From positions 124,001 through 188,000 of the forward strand of contig NZ_FWFO01000004.1 of the NCBI RefSeq assembly GCF_900172225.1: a DNA stretch of 64,000 nt, in the 5' to 3' direction. The notes beneath the pieces were generated by a model. The model did no database searches, was not told the DNA's origin, and saw only the letters and a program-made list of their open reading frames with translations. Origin of the DNA: Falsiruegeria litorea R37. Lineage in GTDB: Bacteria; Pseudomonadota; Alphaproteobacteria; Rhodobacterales; Rhodobacteraceae. Every line of letters begins with the position of its first letter. The first letter of the stretch is position 1. The translations under genes and the position numbers were made by a program. Of the stretch, positions 1-9,060 are shown piece by piece.

Positions 1-91
1 ATTGAGCGTACAGCTGCTCTAGATACTCGGCATTGTGCCCCTGCATGAAGCTTGAGGCGTGGAACACGTCATTGGGTGTATGTTCGGTCAT
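1..91 (-). CDS. sucA: 2-oxoglutarate dehydrogenase E1 component, N-terminus only (cut by window edge)
   Basis: Only the first 30 codons are present, because the gene runs off the left edge. They read MTEHTPNDVFHASSFMQGHN and continue AEYLEQLYAQ, which is the characteristic N-terminus of alphaproteobacterial SucA, the thiamine-diphosphate decarboxylase of the 2-oxoglutarate dehydrogenase complex. The ATG overlaps the stop of the upstream DUF805 gene as ATGA, so the two are translationally coupled. Position after sucC and sucD is the usual order in this group. The identification rests on this short segment plus synteny. Confidence 0.85.
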   Translation of the reverse strand, partial: MTEHTPNDVFHASSFMQGHNAEYLEQLYAQ

Positions 92-630
92 GATTGTACC
101 TCTGTTGGGTTGGGACCGTATTGGTTTGTGCCGGGCTGGCTGGGGCGGGTGAGCCACCACAGGACCAGCAGCGGAGAGACGATGAGCACAAGCATCGTCG
201 GAACCAGCACCAATAGCGTGGCGCGGGTAAAGAGAATGTCGAGAGAGCCGCCAGAGGCAAAGCTCGACGCGATGCCGATGCCAAAGAACAGCACGGCAAA
301 AGCGCCCACCATCAGCAGGATCGGGAGCAGGGCATAAATCCCGCTGCGACCGGTATCATGCATTCGCCGCCAGGCGACGGCGAGGTGGGGCAGGAAAACG
401 ATAAGACCAACCAGGCTTTGCACCGGTTGGCTCGAGGTGGCGGTGATGGTCTTGACGCCATCCACCTCGGTTTCGATCACTTGCGTGAACATCTGCCAGT
501 CGATGACCCCGGCGATGACGTTCCAGATCACGATGAAGAGGAAGAAAAACCAATACTCAGGCCGCGACGCACGCCCCGAGAACGTCAGGAACTTAGAGAA
601 ACATGTTTTAACGGCTTGGTTGAACGTCAT
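88..630 (-). CDS. DUF805 family inner-membrane protein
   Basis: This 180-residue protein begins with a short amphipathic segment containing the motif FSGRASRPEYWFFFLF, which is typical of DUF805. About four hydrophobic membrane segments follow, at roughly residues 25-45, 75-90, 100-125 and 140-160, and the loop LAVAWRRMHDTGRSG is another family hallmark. The biochemical role of the family is unknown. The gene lies between sucD and sucA and overlaps the sucA start by four bases, so it is part of the suc operon. A stem-loop separates it from sucD. Confidence 0.85.
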   Translation of the reverse strand: MTFNQAVKTCFSKFLTFSGRASRPEYWFFFLFIVIWNVIAGVIDWQMFTQVIETEVDGVKTITATSSQPVQSLVGLIVFLPHLAVAWRRMHDTGRSGIYALLPILLMVGAFAVLFFGIGIASSFASGGSLDILFTRATLLVLVPTMLVLIVSPLLVLWWLTRPSQPGTNQYGPNPTEVQS

Positions 631-653
631 GTGCCTCGCCCCTCTGGAAAATT

Positions 654-679
654 CGGCCCCGGCGTTTGTGCCGGAGCCG
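654..679 (-). terminator. stem-loop between sucD and the DUF805 gene
   Basis: Two ten-base arms (654-663 and 670-679) flank a six-base loop. On the minus strand nine Watson-Crick pairs and one G-U wobble form, whereas the plus strand would have a mismatch, so the structure belongs to the minus-strand suc transcript. No T-run follows. It is more likely an attenuator or an RNA-processing/stability element than a full terminator, because DUF805 and sucA continue downstream. Confidence 0.45.
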
Positions 680-688
680 ATACCTGAT

Positions 689-1570
689 TTAGCCGATGGC
701 CTTCAGCACAGCCTCGCCCAGACCGGCGGGGCTGTCTGCCACGACGATGCCAGCCGATTTCATGGCTTCGATCTTGTCCTCGGCACCACCTTTGCCACCG
801 GCAACAATCGCACCGGCGTGACCCATGCGGCGGCCCGGAGGGGCTGTGCGGCCCGCGATGAAACCAGCGGTCGGCTTCCAGCGGCCTTTCTTGCGCTCAC
901 CGGCCAGGAATTCGGCGGCTTCTTCTTCGGCGGAACCACCGATCTCACCGATCATGATGATCGACTGGGTTTCATCATCGTCCAGGAACATGTCCAGCAC
1001 GTCGATGTGCTCGGTGCCCTTGATCGGGTCGCCGCCGATGCCAACAGCAGTGGACTGGCCCAGGCCGATGTCCGAGGTCTGCTTGACCGCTTCATACGTC
1101 AGGGTGCCCGAACGCGACACAACGCCGACCGAGCCGCGCTGGTGGATGTGGCCGGGCATGATGCCGATCTTGCAGGCGTCCGGCGTGATGACACCGGGGC
1201 AGTTCGGGCCGATCAGACGGCTTGCGGACCCTTCGAGGGCGCGCTGCACCTTCATCATGTCCAGAACCGGGATACCTTCGGTGATGCAGACGATCAGCTC
1301 CATCTCGGCATCAATTGCTTCGAGGATCGAGTCGGCCGCGAAGGGCGGCGGCACATAGATCACGGATGCGTTGGCTTCGGTCACGTGCTTGGCTTCGTGG
1401 ACCGAGTTGAAGACGGGCAGGCCAAGGTGCTCGGAGCCGCCTTTGCCCGGCGTCACGCCGCCAACCATTTTGGTGCCATAAGCGATGGCCTGTTCAGAGT
1501 GGAACGTCCCCTGCGAGCCGGTCAGGCCCTGACAGATGACTTTGGTGTTTTCGTCGATGAGGACTGCCAT
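689..1570 (-). CDS. sucD: succinyl-CoA synthetase (ADP-forming) alpha subunit
   Basis: This 293-residue protein has the normal SucD length. SucD forms the CoA-binding and phosphohistidine half of succinyl-CoA ligase, which interconverts succinyl-CoA and succinate with substrate-level phosphorylation. The N-terminal CoA-binding segment includes [15 protein letters not shown], and the phosphorylated histidine lies in [13 protein letters not shown] near residue 250. The start codon overlaps by one base (TAATG) the stop of an unrelated 166-codon gene that separates it from sucC. An AAAGGAAA ribosome-binding site lies inside the end of that gene. Confidence 0.98.
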   Translation of the reverse strand: MAVLIDENTKVICQGLTGSQGTFHSEQAIAYGTKMVGGVTPGKGGSEHLGLPVFNSVHEAKHVTEANASVIYVPPPFAADSILEAIDAEMELIVCITEGIPVLDMMKVQRALEGSASRLIGPNCPGVITPDACKIGIMPGHIHQRGSVGVVSRSGTLTYEAVKQTSDIGLGQSTAVGIGGDPIKGTEHIDVLDMFLDDDETQSIIMIGEIGGSAEEEAAEFLAGERKKGRWKPTAGFIAGRTAPPGRRMGHAGAIVAGGKGGAEDKIEAMKSAGIVVADSPAGLGEAVLKAIG

Positions 1571-2070
1571 TAAACAGTTTCCTTTTGCTTTTTCTCGCTC
1601 GTTTTGTTGAGCACGTTTCCAAAAAACGATGCGACCAACGAGCCTATCGAAAGTTTCATGTTCTCGCTGTCTGAGCTGACCTCAACACTGCCGGCAAATT
1701 TTGGCTCACGTCCTTTGAAAGGGTTGGGTTGCATATCTGCATTCTCCCAAACGATCTGAATCTTTGTGGCGTGAATTATCACTCCAAAAACATGCCAAAG
1801 GTTATTGCCATCAAGTTTTGAAGCGCTTGAAGGTGGCCAAGTCGGGTCGTCTCCAACGGTCGCGGACTTTTGCCCGTTTCGTTCCATAGTTCTTCGCCCA
1901 TGAACGGCAAAGGATACCAAGTCGGAAACAACTTGCTCCTCAACTAGAAGTGCGAGATTCTTGTCAGACGGGAGTACCGCCGAACATGCCAATAGTAGAC
2001 GAACAGCATTGTCTTGCGCATTGCGCGTGGAATGCCACTCTAACCAGTCATTAGGCATGATCAGCGACAT
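1570..2070 (-). CDS. uncharacterised protein embedded between sucC and sucD
   Basis: This 166-residue protein resembles no family I recognise. It has no signal peptide or clear membrane segment. The N-terminal half is mixed helix, the middle (about residues 85-110) reads like beta strands around [20 protein letters not shown], and the C-terminus is lysine-rich. It starts 3 bases after the sucC stop and its stop overlaps the sucD start by one base, so it must be co-transcribed and probably couples translation to sucD. Base composition is unlike its neighbours: 1741-1800 has 24 G/C in 60, whereas sucC and sucD are visibly G+C-rich. Horizontal acquisition into the operon is likely. It may be a soluble accessory protein, but I assign no function. 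Confidence 0.75.
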   Translation of the reverse strand: MSLIMPNDWLEWHSTRNAQDNAVRLLLACSAVLPSDKNLALLVEEQVVSDLVSFAVHGRRTMERNGQKSATVGDDPTWPPSSASKLDGNNLWHVFGVIIHATKIQIVWENADMQPNPFKGREPKFAGSVEVSSDSENMKLSIGSLVASFFGNVLNKTSEKKQKETV

Positions 2071-2073
2071 CCG

Positions 2074-3267
2074 TTAGCCTTTAACCGCCTTAACGATCTT
2101 TTCGGCGCCGTCGCTGAGGTTGTCCGCTGCGATAACATCAAGACCCGAGGTGTTGATGATCTCTTTGCCGGCTTCCACGTTGGTGCCCTCAAGGCGCACA
2201 ACCAGCGGAACCTTCAGGCCGACCTCTTTCACCGCGGCGACAACGCCCTCGGCGATGACGTCACAGCGCATGATGCCGCCGAAGATGTTGACCAGGATGC
2301 CTTTGACCTGCGGGTCGGATGTGATGATCTTGAACGCCTCAGTGACCTTTTCTTTGGTCGCGCCGCCGCCCACGTCGAGGAAGTTGGCAGGCTCGGCCCC
2401 ATACAGCTTGATGATGTCCATGGTGGCCATCGCCAGACCGGCACCGTTCACCATGCAGCCGATCTCACCGTCCAGAGCGATGTAGTTCAGGTCGTATTTC
2501 GACGCTTCCAGCTCTTTGGGGTCTTCTTCGGTCTCATCGCGCAGCTCGGCCACGTCGGGGTGGCGATACACGGCGTTGCTGTCAAAGCCCACTTTGGCGT
2601 CGAGCACCTTGAGCTTGCCGCCGGGCATGACGATCAGCGGGTTGATCTCCAGCTGCTCCATGTCTTTTTCGATGAAGGCTTTGTAGAGAATGCCCATCAG
2701 CTTCACGCATTCTTTGACCTGTGCGCCCTCAAGGCCCAGAGAAAACGCAATACGGCGGCCGTGGTACGCCTGATACCCGGTCGCGGGATCGACGGAGAAC
2801 GACAGGATCTTTTCCGGGGTGGCTGCGGCCACCTCTTCGATGTCCATGCCGCCTTCGGTCGAGCAGACAAACGACACGCGGCTGGTCTGACGATCCACCA
2901 ACAGGGCCAGGTACAGCTCACGCTCAATGTCCGAGCCGTCTTCGATGTAGATGCGGTTGACCTGTTTGCCGGCGGCGCCGGACTGATGCGTCACCAGGGT
3001 ACGGCCCAGCATCTTTTTGGCTTCTTCAGCCGCTTCCTCGACCGATTTGGCCAAGCGCACGCCGCCTTTTTCACCGGCGTCGGCCTCTTTGAAAGAGCCC
3101 TTGCCGCGTCCACCTGCGTGGATCTGTGCCTTGACGACCCAAAGCGGTCCGTCCAGTTCACCGGCTGCGGTTTTGGCGTCTTCGGCTTTCAGCACAACGC
3201 GGCCGTCCGATACAGGGGCCCCATAAGTGCGAAGAAGGGCCTTGGCCTGGTATTCGTGGATGTTCAT
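2074..3267 (-). CDS. sucC: succinyl-CoA synthetase (ADP-forming) beta subunit
   Basis: This 397-residue protein opens with [19 protein letters not shown], the standard SucC N-terminus. An ATP-grasp domain occupies about residues 1-240 (nucleotide-binding [12 protein letters not shown]), and the C-terminal CoA-ligase domain contains [14 protein letters not shown] and [17 protein letters not shown]. SucC binds nucleotide and succinate and pairs with SucD. It is the first gene of the minus-strand suc operon. A 330-base upstream gap carries a pair of TGTGATCACA palindromes that probably serve as operators. Confidence 0.98.
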   Translation of the reverse strand: MNIHEYQAKALLRTYGAPVSDGRVVLKAEDAKTAAGELDGPLWVVKAQIHAGGRGKGSFKEADAGEKGGVRLAKSVEEAAEEAKKMLGRTLVTHQSGAAGKQVNRIYIEDGSDIERELYLALLVDRQTSRVSFVCSTEGGMDIEEVAAATPEKILSFSVDPATGYQAYHGRRIAFSLGLEGAQVKECVKLMGILYKAFIEKDMEQLEINPLIVMPGGKLKVLDAKVGFDSNAVYRHPDVAELRDETEEDPKELEASKYDLNYIALDGEIGCMVNGAGLAMATMDIIKLYGAEPANFLDVGGGATKEKVTEAFKIITSDPQVKGILVNIFGGIMRCDVIAEGVVAAVKEVGLKVPLVVRLEGTNVEAGKEIINTSGLDVIAADNLSDGAEKIVKAVKG

Positions 3268-3375
3268 TTGAAACTGTCCCGTCTGACTACGATTGCTACG
3301 ATATAGGGGTGTGTACGCCCATAGGTTAAAGGCTTTTTTGACGTTTTGCGGTTTTTCGCGAAGATTTTATCGGTT

Positions 3376-3406
3376 TGTGATCACACGCATCTGGGCTGTG
3401 ATCACA
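3376..3406 (-). promoter_or_regulatory. paired TGTGATCACA palindromes upstream of sucC
   Basis: The 330-base gap between the divergent sucC and glycosyltransferase genes contains two perfect ten-base palindromes, TGTGATCACA, at 3376-3385 and 3397-3406. Their centres are 21 bp apart, two helical turns, so dimers would bind one face of the DNA. The nearer copy lies about 108 bases before the sucC ATG. The same pair with the same spacing lies upstream of sdhC (13027-13057). I do not know the cognate regulator; CRP/FNR-type and GntR-type proteins use related half-sites. The rest of the gap holds no convincing gene. Confidence 0.7.
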
Positions 3407-3597
3407 ATATTGCGAATCGCGATAAGTTTGACGTAAAGGTGTTGAAACCGACCTGTCATAAGTCGGCTTCGACAGTGTTGATAACGCCACAAGAAAATGC
3501 CTGAATTGAATGTGTGCCCCCTGATCGTTGAATCTTAGGCACCGGTTGGCTAACAATTGCTTAAGTATTTTTCGCGGTTTCTGTTGGACAAGCCCAC

Positions 3598-4692
3598 ATG
3601 TTTTTCAAGTCACCTGGCACGGAAAGACCCACGTGGGGCGTGGTGTGCACCTGTGCTGAACCGACGCCCCTGATCGCGGCGTTTGTTGCGCATCATATCG
3701 TTCTGGGGGCCAGCCGGGTCACACTTTACCTTGATCAGCCCAACCCCGAAGTCTGGGATCTGTTTGGCGATCACCCCCAATGCGAGATCATCAACTGCGA
3801 CGAGGCCTATTGGCAGGACATGGTCGATGGCGCGCCGCCCGTTGCGATTGAAAAACGGCAGATCCTCAACGCGCAGCGGATCTACGAGACAACGGATCTC
3901 GACTGGCTTGCTCATTTGGATGCGGATGAATTTTTGCAATGCGAACTGGATCTTGCCACCCTGCTTGGGGCGGTCCCGACCGAGGTCGACTATGTTGCGG
4001 TGCCAAATGCCGAACGTGTCTTTGATCGAACGCAGCCACAGAAACGGCTGTTCGATGGGGTCATTCGGCGTCCGGTGCCGCGGGGCTGGGCCGAGCAGGA
4101 CAGCATCTTGGACGACAGCGTTTCGCCGTTCTTGCGGCGCGGCCTGCCGGGCCACAGTTCCGGCAAGGCGATCATGCGGACCGGTGTCGGGCTGCTGCCG
4201 GGCATTCATTCGCCCCGGTCGTCAAAAGGGATGGAGCGCAAGGCGCGGGCCATCTATGCGGTGAATGTAAATGTGTATCACTATGATGGTCTGACCGGGC
4301 TGCATTGGGTGATGAAACTGCGGCGTCTGTACTTCAATCAGATGTCGAAACGCGGGAGGCACGATCTGCTGGGGACACCGCGTGGCGAGCAGTTGCATTA
4401 TGTGATCCAACACGAGGGCAAAGTCGACGCCCTGTTCGAGCTGCATCAAAGGTTAAAGACGCTGCACCCCGACGACATTCAACGGCTGGATCGTCTGGGC
4501 TTGATTTGCCACGGCACGATCCACCCGCTCAGGGCGGTGCGGCGGCTGGGGCTGTCTGACAGGATCGACATGCGGATCATGGCCTTTGACGAGCGGCTCG
4601 GAGATTGGGAGGCCGAACTGCCCAGCGAGCGGCGGCGGTGGTATCAGCTCAGCCGCGACTCAGCCGCCAAAGCGTTGGAACCCGAAGGGTAA
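3598..4692 (+). CDS. glycosyltransferase family 2-like protein
   Basis: This 364-residue protein starts at the ATG at 3598. The N-terminal half resembles the Glyco_tranf_2_4 family: an opening strand VVCTCAEPTPLIAAFVAHH, a conserved arrangement around GASRVTLYLDQPNP, and the nucleotide-sugar/metal motif WLAHLDADEFL near residues 100-110. The DAD triplet is the DxD-type motif. No membrane segment is evident, so it is probably cytoplasmic or peripheral and acts on a surface polysaccharide or glycolipid. The acceptor cannot be inferred. It stands alone, divergent from sucC and convergent with mdh. Confidence 0.75.
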   Translation: MFFKSPGTERPTWGVVCTCAEPTPLIAAFVAHHIVLGASRVTLYLDQPNPEVWDLFGDHPQCEIINCDEAYWQDMVDGAPPVAIEKRQILNAQRIYETTDLDWLAHLDADEFLQCELDLATLLGAVPTEVDYVAVPNAERVFDRTQPQKRLFDGVIRRPVPRGWAEQDSILDDSVSPFLRRGLPGHSSGKAIMRTGVGLLPGIHSPRSSKGMERKARAIYAVNVNVYHYDGLTGLHWVMKLRRLYFNQMSKRGRHDLLGTPRGEQLHYVIQHEGKVDALFELHQRLKTLHPDDIQRLDRLGLICHGTIHPLRAVRRLGLSDRIDMRIMAFDERLGDWEAELPSERRRWYQLSRDSAAKALEPEG

Positions 4693-4779
4693 AACACAGC
4701 GGGTTACTCGGCTTCGTGCCCAGTGCTTGCCCACGACACGCGCACCTGACACGCCCGCTGGGGCGCCGAAGATACGCAA

Positions 4780-4806
4780 AAGGCCGGGCGCAGAGCACCC
4801 GGCCTT
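4780..4806 (-). terminator. rho-independent terminator of mdh
   Basis: AAGGCCGGG and CCCGGCCTT form a nine-base-pair stem with a nine-base loop, directly downstream of the mdh stop on the minus strand. On that strand the stem is followed by TTTTGCG. It also lies beyond the end of the convergent glycosyltransferase gene. Confidence 0.8.
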
Positions 4807-4830
4807 GGCAAATGTCGCGTGGTGCTGGGA

Positions 4831-5838
<1,008 letters not shown>

Positions 5839-5953
5839 CTAATGCGTCACCGCGCAAGGGTTCTGCGGCGCGGCATGCTATCGCATACAGGCTGTTGTGC
5901 CCGGTCCGAGTGCGCTAACGTTCAATGGAATAAGGGTGATCGGGGCTGCAGGG

Positions 5954-6697
5954 ATGCTGGAATTCAATTTGTTGTTTTTCGCGGTGGCGATCCCGGCAAC
6001 GGTGTTTGCGGGCATTTCCAAGGGTGGCTTTGGCTCAGGCGTGGCCTTTGCGTCCTCTTCGATTCTGGCGTTGATCCTGACGCCGACGCAGGCGCTGGCC
6101 CTGATGCTACCGCTTTTGATGCTGATCGACGTGGCCACTTTGCGTCCTTATTGGCGCAGGTGGAGCTGGCCGGATGCGCGCGTTTTGATCTTGGGTGGCG
6201 TGCCGGGGGTGGTGCTGGGGATCTGGCTGTTTCAGGTCACAAATGATGACGTGCTGCGGCTGCTCATCGGGGCCATCTCGCTCGCCTTTGTCGCCTGGCA
6301 GATGATGAAGCCCCCAAAGGCCTTACACCGCTTGCCCGCCTCTGCCGGAGTTCTGGCCGGGATCGTCGCAGGTTTCACCAGCTTCGTTAGCCACGCAGGG
6401 GGGCCCCCGGCGGCTGTCTACCTGTTGTCCCAACGTCTGACCAAGACCCAGTTTCAGGCCACCACGGTTCTGCTTTTCTGGATCATCAATATCGCCAAGT
6501 TCATCCCCTATGCTTGGCTTGGCCTGTTCACGATGCAAACCACGCTGGCCAACCTGATGCTGGCCCCTTTCGCACTGTTGGGCGCGTGGCTGGGCGTCAA
6601 AGCGCATCATATGGTCTCAGAACGCCTGTTTTTTGGCGTCACATATGTGCTGCTCTCGGCCACAGGCGGCAAACTCATCTGGGACGCATTGAATTGA
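5954..6697 (+). CDS. sulfite exporter TauE/SafE family membrane permease
   Basis: From the ATG at 5954 this is a 247-residue protein. An upstream in-frame start at 5897 would add 19 residues that look non-membrane. I prefer 5954 because the family starts directly with a hydrophobic helix. The motif AGISKGGFGSG follows the first helix and the symmetric half carries AGFTSFVSHAGGPP. Both are hallmarks of the duplicated TauE/SafE fold of about seven to eight helices. Members export sulfite, sulfoacetate or other organic anions; the substrate here is unknown. It is divergent from mdh. A second, longer family member lies at 31199-32122. Confidence 0.85.
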   Translation: MLEFNLLFFAVAIPATVFAGISKGGFGSGVAFASSSILALILTPTQALALMLPLLMLIDVATLRPYWRRWSWPDARVLILGGVPGVVLGIWLFQVTNDDVLRLLIGAISLAFVAWQMMKPPKALHRLPASAGVLAGIVAGFTSFVSHAGGPPAAVYLLSQRLTKTQFQATTVLLFWIINIAKFIPYAWLGLFTMQTTLANLMLAPFALLGAWLGVKAHHMVSERLFFGVTYVLLSATGGKLIWDALN

Positions 6698-6705
6698 TAC
6701 AAAAA

Positions 6706-6744
6706 GGCCGCTTGCTCTCTGAGGGAAAGAGAGAGCAAGCGGCC
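6706..6744 (-). terminator. strong terminator between convergent genes
   Basis: A perfect fifteen-base-pair stem (6706-6720 with 6730-6744) encloses a nine-base loop. On the minus strand it is followed by five Ts, so it terminates the small secreted-protein gene. Lying 9 bases after the permease stop, it probably also serves the plus strand. A second palindrome, CCTGATACC/GGTATCAGG (6750-6775), overlaps the stop of the minus-strand gene. Confidence 0.85.
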
Positions 6745-6770
6745 CTTGGCCTGATACCACTCGATCGGTA

Positions 6771-7085
6771 TCAGGCGTCGTTCCCTTTGGCGGGCAGGGC
6801 CTCGGCCAGGGTTTCGAACGATTGTCCCGATGCGACCAGACAGGTCAGCCCATTGGGCATGGTGACCGTGATCGTCCAGCTGCCGGTCTCTTGCGAGGCG
6901 AACACCTCGACCACCGATCCTTGGGCGGCCAAACCGATGCTCTGACGTGTTTCGCCATATTTCTCGGTCAGGCGCTCCAATACGGCAGGGCGCGGCGCAC
7001 AGTTCTGGCCTTGTGCGTTCACGGTTTGGGCGGCCAGTACCATCACACCCAGCCCCATCGTGAGTTTGAACATTTGCTTCATCAT
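6771..7085 (-). CDS. small secreted protein of unknown function
   Basis: The 104 residues begin with a Sec signal peptide: basic start MMKQMFK, hydrophobic core GLGVMVLAAQTV, probable cleavage after NAQ. The mature part of about 80 residues has two cysteines (near QNCAPRP and GLTCLVA) that could form a disulfide. The ending WTITVTMPNGLTCLVASGQSF reads as beta strands. I do not know a named function; proteins of this shape are common in roseobacters. It is monocistronic, ends in a strong terminator, and shares a 316-base divergent region with mcl2. Confidence 0.75.
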   Translation of the reverse strand: MMKQMFKLTMGLGVMVLAAQTVNAQGQNCAPRPAVLERLTEKYGETRQSIGLAAQGSVVEVFASQETGSWTITVTMPNGLTCLVASGQSFETLAEALPAKGNDA

Positions 7086-7401
7086 GACATTTCCCCTTTG
7101 CTGCGAAGTCGACCTTCTCCCGTCGGTGCCGCGGCAAAGCGGCCTTGATTTGACGAGTGTCGGAGGGGGCGCTCTTGTCGTCAGGTGATCTGATCTTGTG
7201 GCGTTTCGTCTCCGATCTGATGCAGGAAATCCTGCGACAACTGTGCTGCAAACAGGTTAACGGACCGTTCGCACCGGGTGTTTCCGTGGTATACACACGC
7301 ATACGCTGCGTGATTATGCTGCATCGCGGCGATTCCCTCTTGAACTTTCCGGCTAAAAATGCCCCTTTCCACGCAACATTATTTCGCATGAGGTTTCCCC
7401 C
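7086..7401. promoter_or_regulatory. divergent intergenic region between the secreted-protein gene and mcl2
   Basis: This 316-base gap must contain the promoters of both flanking genes. I see no gene with coding character, no TGTGATCACA palindrome and no clear operator. A short ORF on the minus strand (7181-7372) has no ribosome-binding site or recognisable features. Confidence 0.4.
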
Positions 7402-8256
7402 ATGGACGCACGCCAACGCCCTTACCGCTCGGTCCTTTACATTCCCGGCTCGAAAGAGCGCGCTTTGGAAAAGGCCAAAACCCTGCCTGTGGACGCGATC
7501 ATCTTTGACCTCGAAGATGCCGTGTCGGTCGATGAAAAAGAAAATGCGCGCGAGACGCTCAAGGCGGCCTTGGCCGCAGGCGGCTATGGAGATCGCGTCA
7601 AAATCGTGCGCATCAACGGGTTCGACACACCCTGGGGTCGCGATGATGCTGCCGCCGTGGCCGACATGGACGCCGATGTGGTGCTGCTGCCCAAGGTCGG
7701 CTCGACCGATGATCTGGACGCGCTGGCCGCAGTCACCGGCGATCTGCCGATCTGGGCGATGATGGAAACCCCGCGCGGCATGCTGAACGCGCCCTCGATT
7801 GCGGCCCACCCGCAGATGCAGGGCTTTGTCATGGGCACCAACGATCTGGCGAAAGAGCTGCAAACCCGATTCCGTCCCGACCGCCTGCCGCTGCAGACCT
7901 CTCTGGGTCTGTGCCTGCTCGCGGCCAAGGCCGAAGGGCTGATCATCGTTGATGGCGTTTACAACGCCTTCAAGGACGACGAAGGCCTGCGGACAGAGTG
8001 CGAACAGGGCCGCGACATGGGTTTTGACGGCAAAACCCTGATCCACCCGGCACAGGTCGACGTGACAAACGAAGCCTTCGCGCCCTCGGACGCAGAAATC
8101 GACCTGGCCCGCCGCCAGATCACCGCATTTGAAGAAACCGAAGCCGCAGGCCAGGGCGTCGCCGTGGTCGACGGCAAGATCGTGGAAAACCTTCACGTTG
8201 CCACCGCCCGCGAAATTCTGGCAAAAGCAGAAGCAATCGCAGCCCTGGCATCCTGA
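7402..8256 (+). CDS. mcl2: (3S)-malyl-CoA thioesterase (CitE/HpcH family)
   Basis: This 284-residue member of the CitE/HpcH-HpaI lyase-like family carries RSVLYIPGSKERALEKA, the acidic metal site in IIFDLEDAVS, and the catalytic-region glutamate in MMETPRGML. In the ethylmalonyl-CoA pathway Mcl1 (about 318 residues) cleaves malyl-CoA, while the shorter paralogue Mcl2 hydrolyses (3S)-malyl-CoA to malate and CoA. The length and placement upstream of mesaconyl-CoA hydratase match Mcl2 of Rhodobacter sphaeroides, as I recall that locus. A malyl-CoA lyase activity cannot be excluded from sequence alone. It is the first gene of a five-gene operon. Confidence 0.85.
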   Translation: MDARQRPYRSVLYIPGSKERALEKAKTLPVDAIIFDLEDAVSVDEKENARETLKAALAAGGYGDRVKIVRINGFDTPWGRDDAAAVADMDADVVLLPKVGSTDDLDALAAVTGDLPIWAMMETPRGMLNAPSIAAHPQMQGFVMGTNDLAKELQTRFRPDRLPLQTSLGLCLLAAKAEGLIIVDGVYNAFKDDEGLRTECEQGRDMGFDGKTLIHPAQVDVTNEAFAPSDAEIDLARRQITAFEETEAAGQGVAVVDGKIVENLHVATAREILAKAEAIAALAS

Positions 8257-8286
8257 CAGAGCGCGAGCTAGCCGGGAGAGCAAGCA

Positions 8287-8841
8287 ATGGGTTTTGGATT
8301 GTTGATTTTGGGTGTGGCCCTTTGGTGGGCACCACATCTGTTCAAGCGGGTCATGCCCGAACAGCGCGCCGCAATGGGCAATGCCGGACGTGGAATGGTG
8401 GCCCTCGCGCTGGTCGTCTCGATCGTGCTGATGGTGATTGGTTATCGCGCCACCGACTTCATCTATGTCTGGGCACCGCCCAGCTTCATGGTGCACATCA
8501 ACAACCTGCTCGTGCTGATCGCGATCTGGATGATGAGCCCCGCTGGCCAAAAGGGTCTGCTGCTCAACAAAGTCCGGCACCCGATGCTGGCGGGCTTCAA
8601 GGCCTGGGCGCTGGCGCACTTGCTGGTCAACGGTGATCTGGCCTCGATCATCCTCTTCGGTGGTTTGCTCGCATGGGCCGTGGTCGAGGTGATCGTGATC
8701 AACAAATCCGAACCCGACTGGACGCCGGGCGAACCTGGCACGCTGGCCAAGGACGCTATGTTCTTTGTCGCATCCATCGTGCTGCTGGCCATCATCGGCT
8801 ACATCCACGGGCTGGTTGGCCCATCCCCATTCCCCGGCTAA
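8287..8841 (+). CDS. NnrU family membrane protein
   Basis: These 184 residues form about five hydrophobic helices, with the NnrU-type features GFGLLILGVALWWAPHLFKR at the N-terminus and VRHPMLAGFKAWALAHLLVNGD in the middle (conserved His and Asn). NnrU was first described beside nitrite/nitric-oxide reduction genes and is related to isoprenoid-pathway membrane enzymes of the ZISO/NnrU type. Its role next to ethylmalonyl-CoA genes is unknown. It begins 30 bases after mcl2, preceded by GGGAGAGCA, and is followed 12 bases later by a DUF1737 gene. Confidence 0.85.
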   Translation: MGFGLLILGVALWWAPHLFKRVMPEQRAAMGNAGRGMVALALVVSIVLMVIGYRATDFIYVWAPPSFMVHINNLLVLIAIWMMSPAGQKGLLLNKVRHPMLAGFKAWALAHLLVNGDLASIILFGGLLAWAVVEVIVINKSEPDWTPGEPGTLAKDAMFFVASIVLLAIIGYIHGLVGPSPFPG

Positions 8842-8853
8842 GGAGCTGACACC

Positions 8854-9060
8854 ATGGCCAAACTCTATCGCCTCCTGACCGAGGAAGACACATCCGCCTT
8901 CTGCCACAAGGTCAGCGAGGCGCTTGCAAAGGGGTGGGAGCTGTATGGCGATCCCACCTATGCATTTGACCAGGCAAACAACGTCATGCGCTGCGGTCAG
9001 GCCGTTACCAAAGAGGTCGACGCCGACTATGCGCCCGACATGAAACTAGGACAGCAATGA
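8854..9060 (+). CDS. DUF1737 domain small protein
   Basis: The 68 residues include LTEEDTSAFCHKVSEALAKGWELYGDPTYAF, the typical DUF1737 core: a helix followed by a GWxLYG turn. The family is small, soluble and uncharacterised. A good ribosome-binding site (AGGAGC) precedes the ATG, and the stop overlaps the mch start as ATGA, so translation is coupled to mesaconyl-CoA hydratase. Confidence 0.85.
   Translation: MAKLYRLLTEEDTSAFCHKVSEALAKGWELYGDPTYAFDQANNVMRCGQAVTKEVDADYAPDMKLGQQ

Noticed and set aside
3326-3556. A 76-codon minus-strand ORF in the sucC upstream gap
   Set aside because: It spans the palindromic operators, has no ribosome-binding site and no coding character.
7181-7372. A 63-codon minus-strand ORF between the secreted-protein gene and mcl2
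   Set aside because: No ribosome-binding site or domain; it lies in a divergent promoter region.
6607-8907. A 766-codon minus-strand frame opposite mcl2 and nnrU
   Set aside because: It is antisense to confident genes and contains the real small secreted-protein gene in another frame; no recognisable domain.
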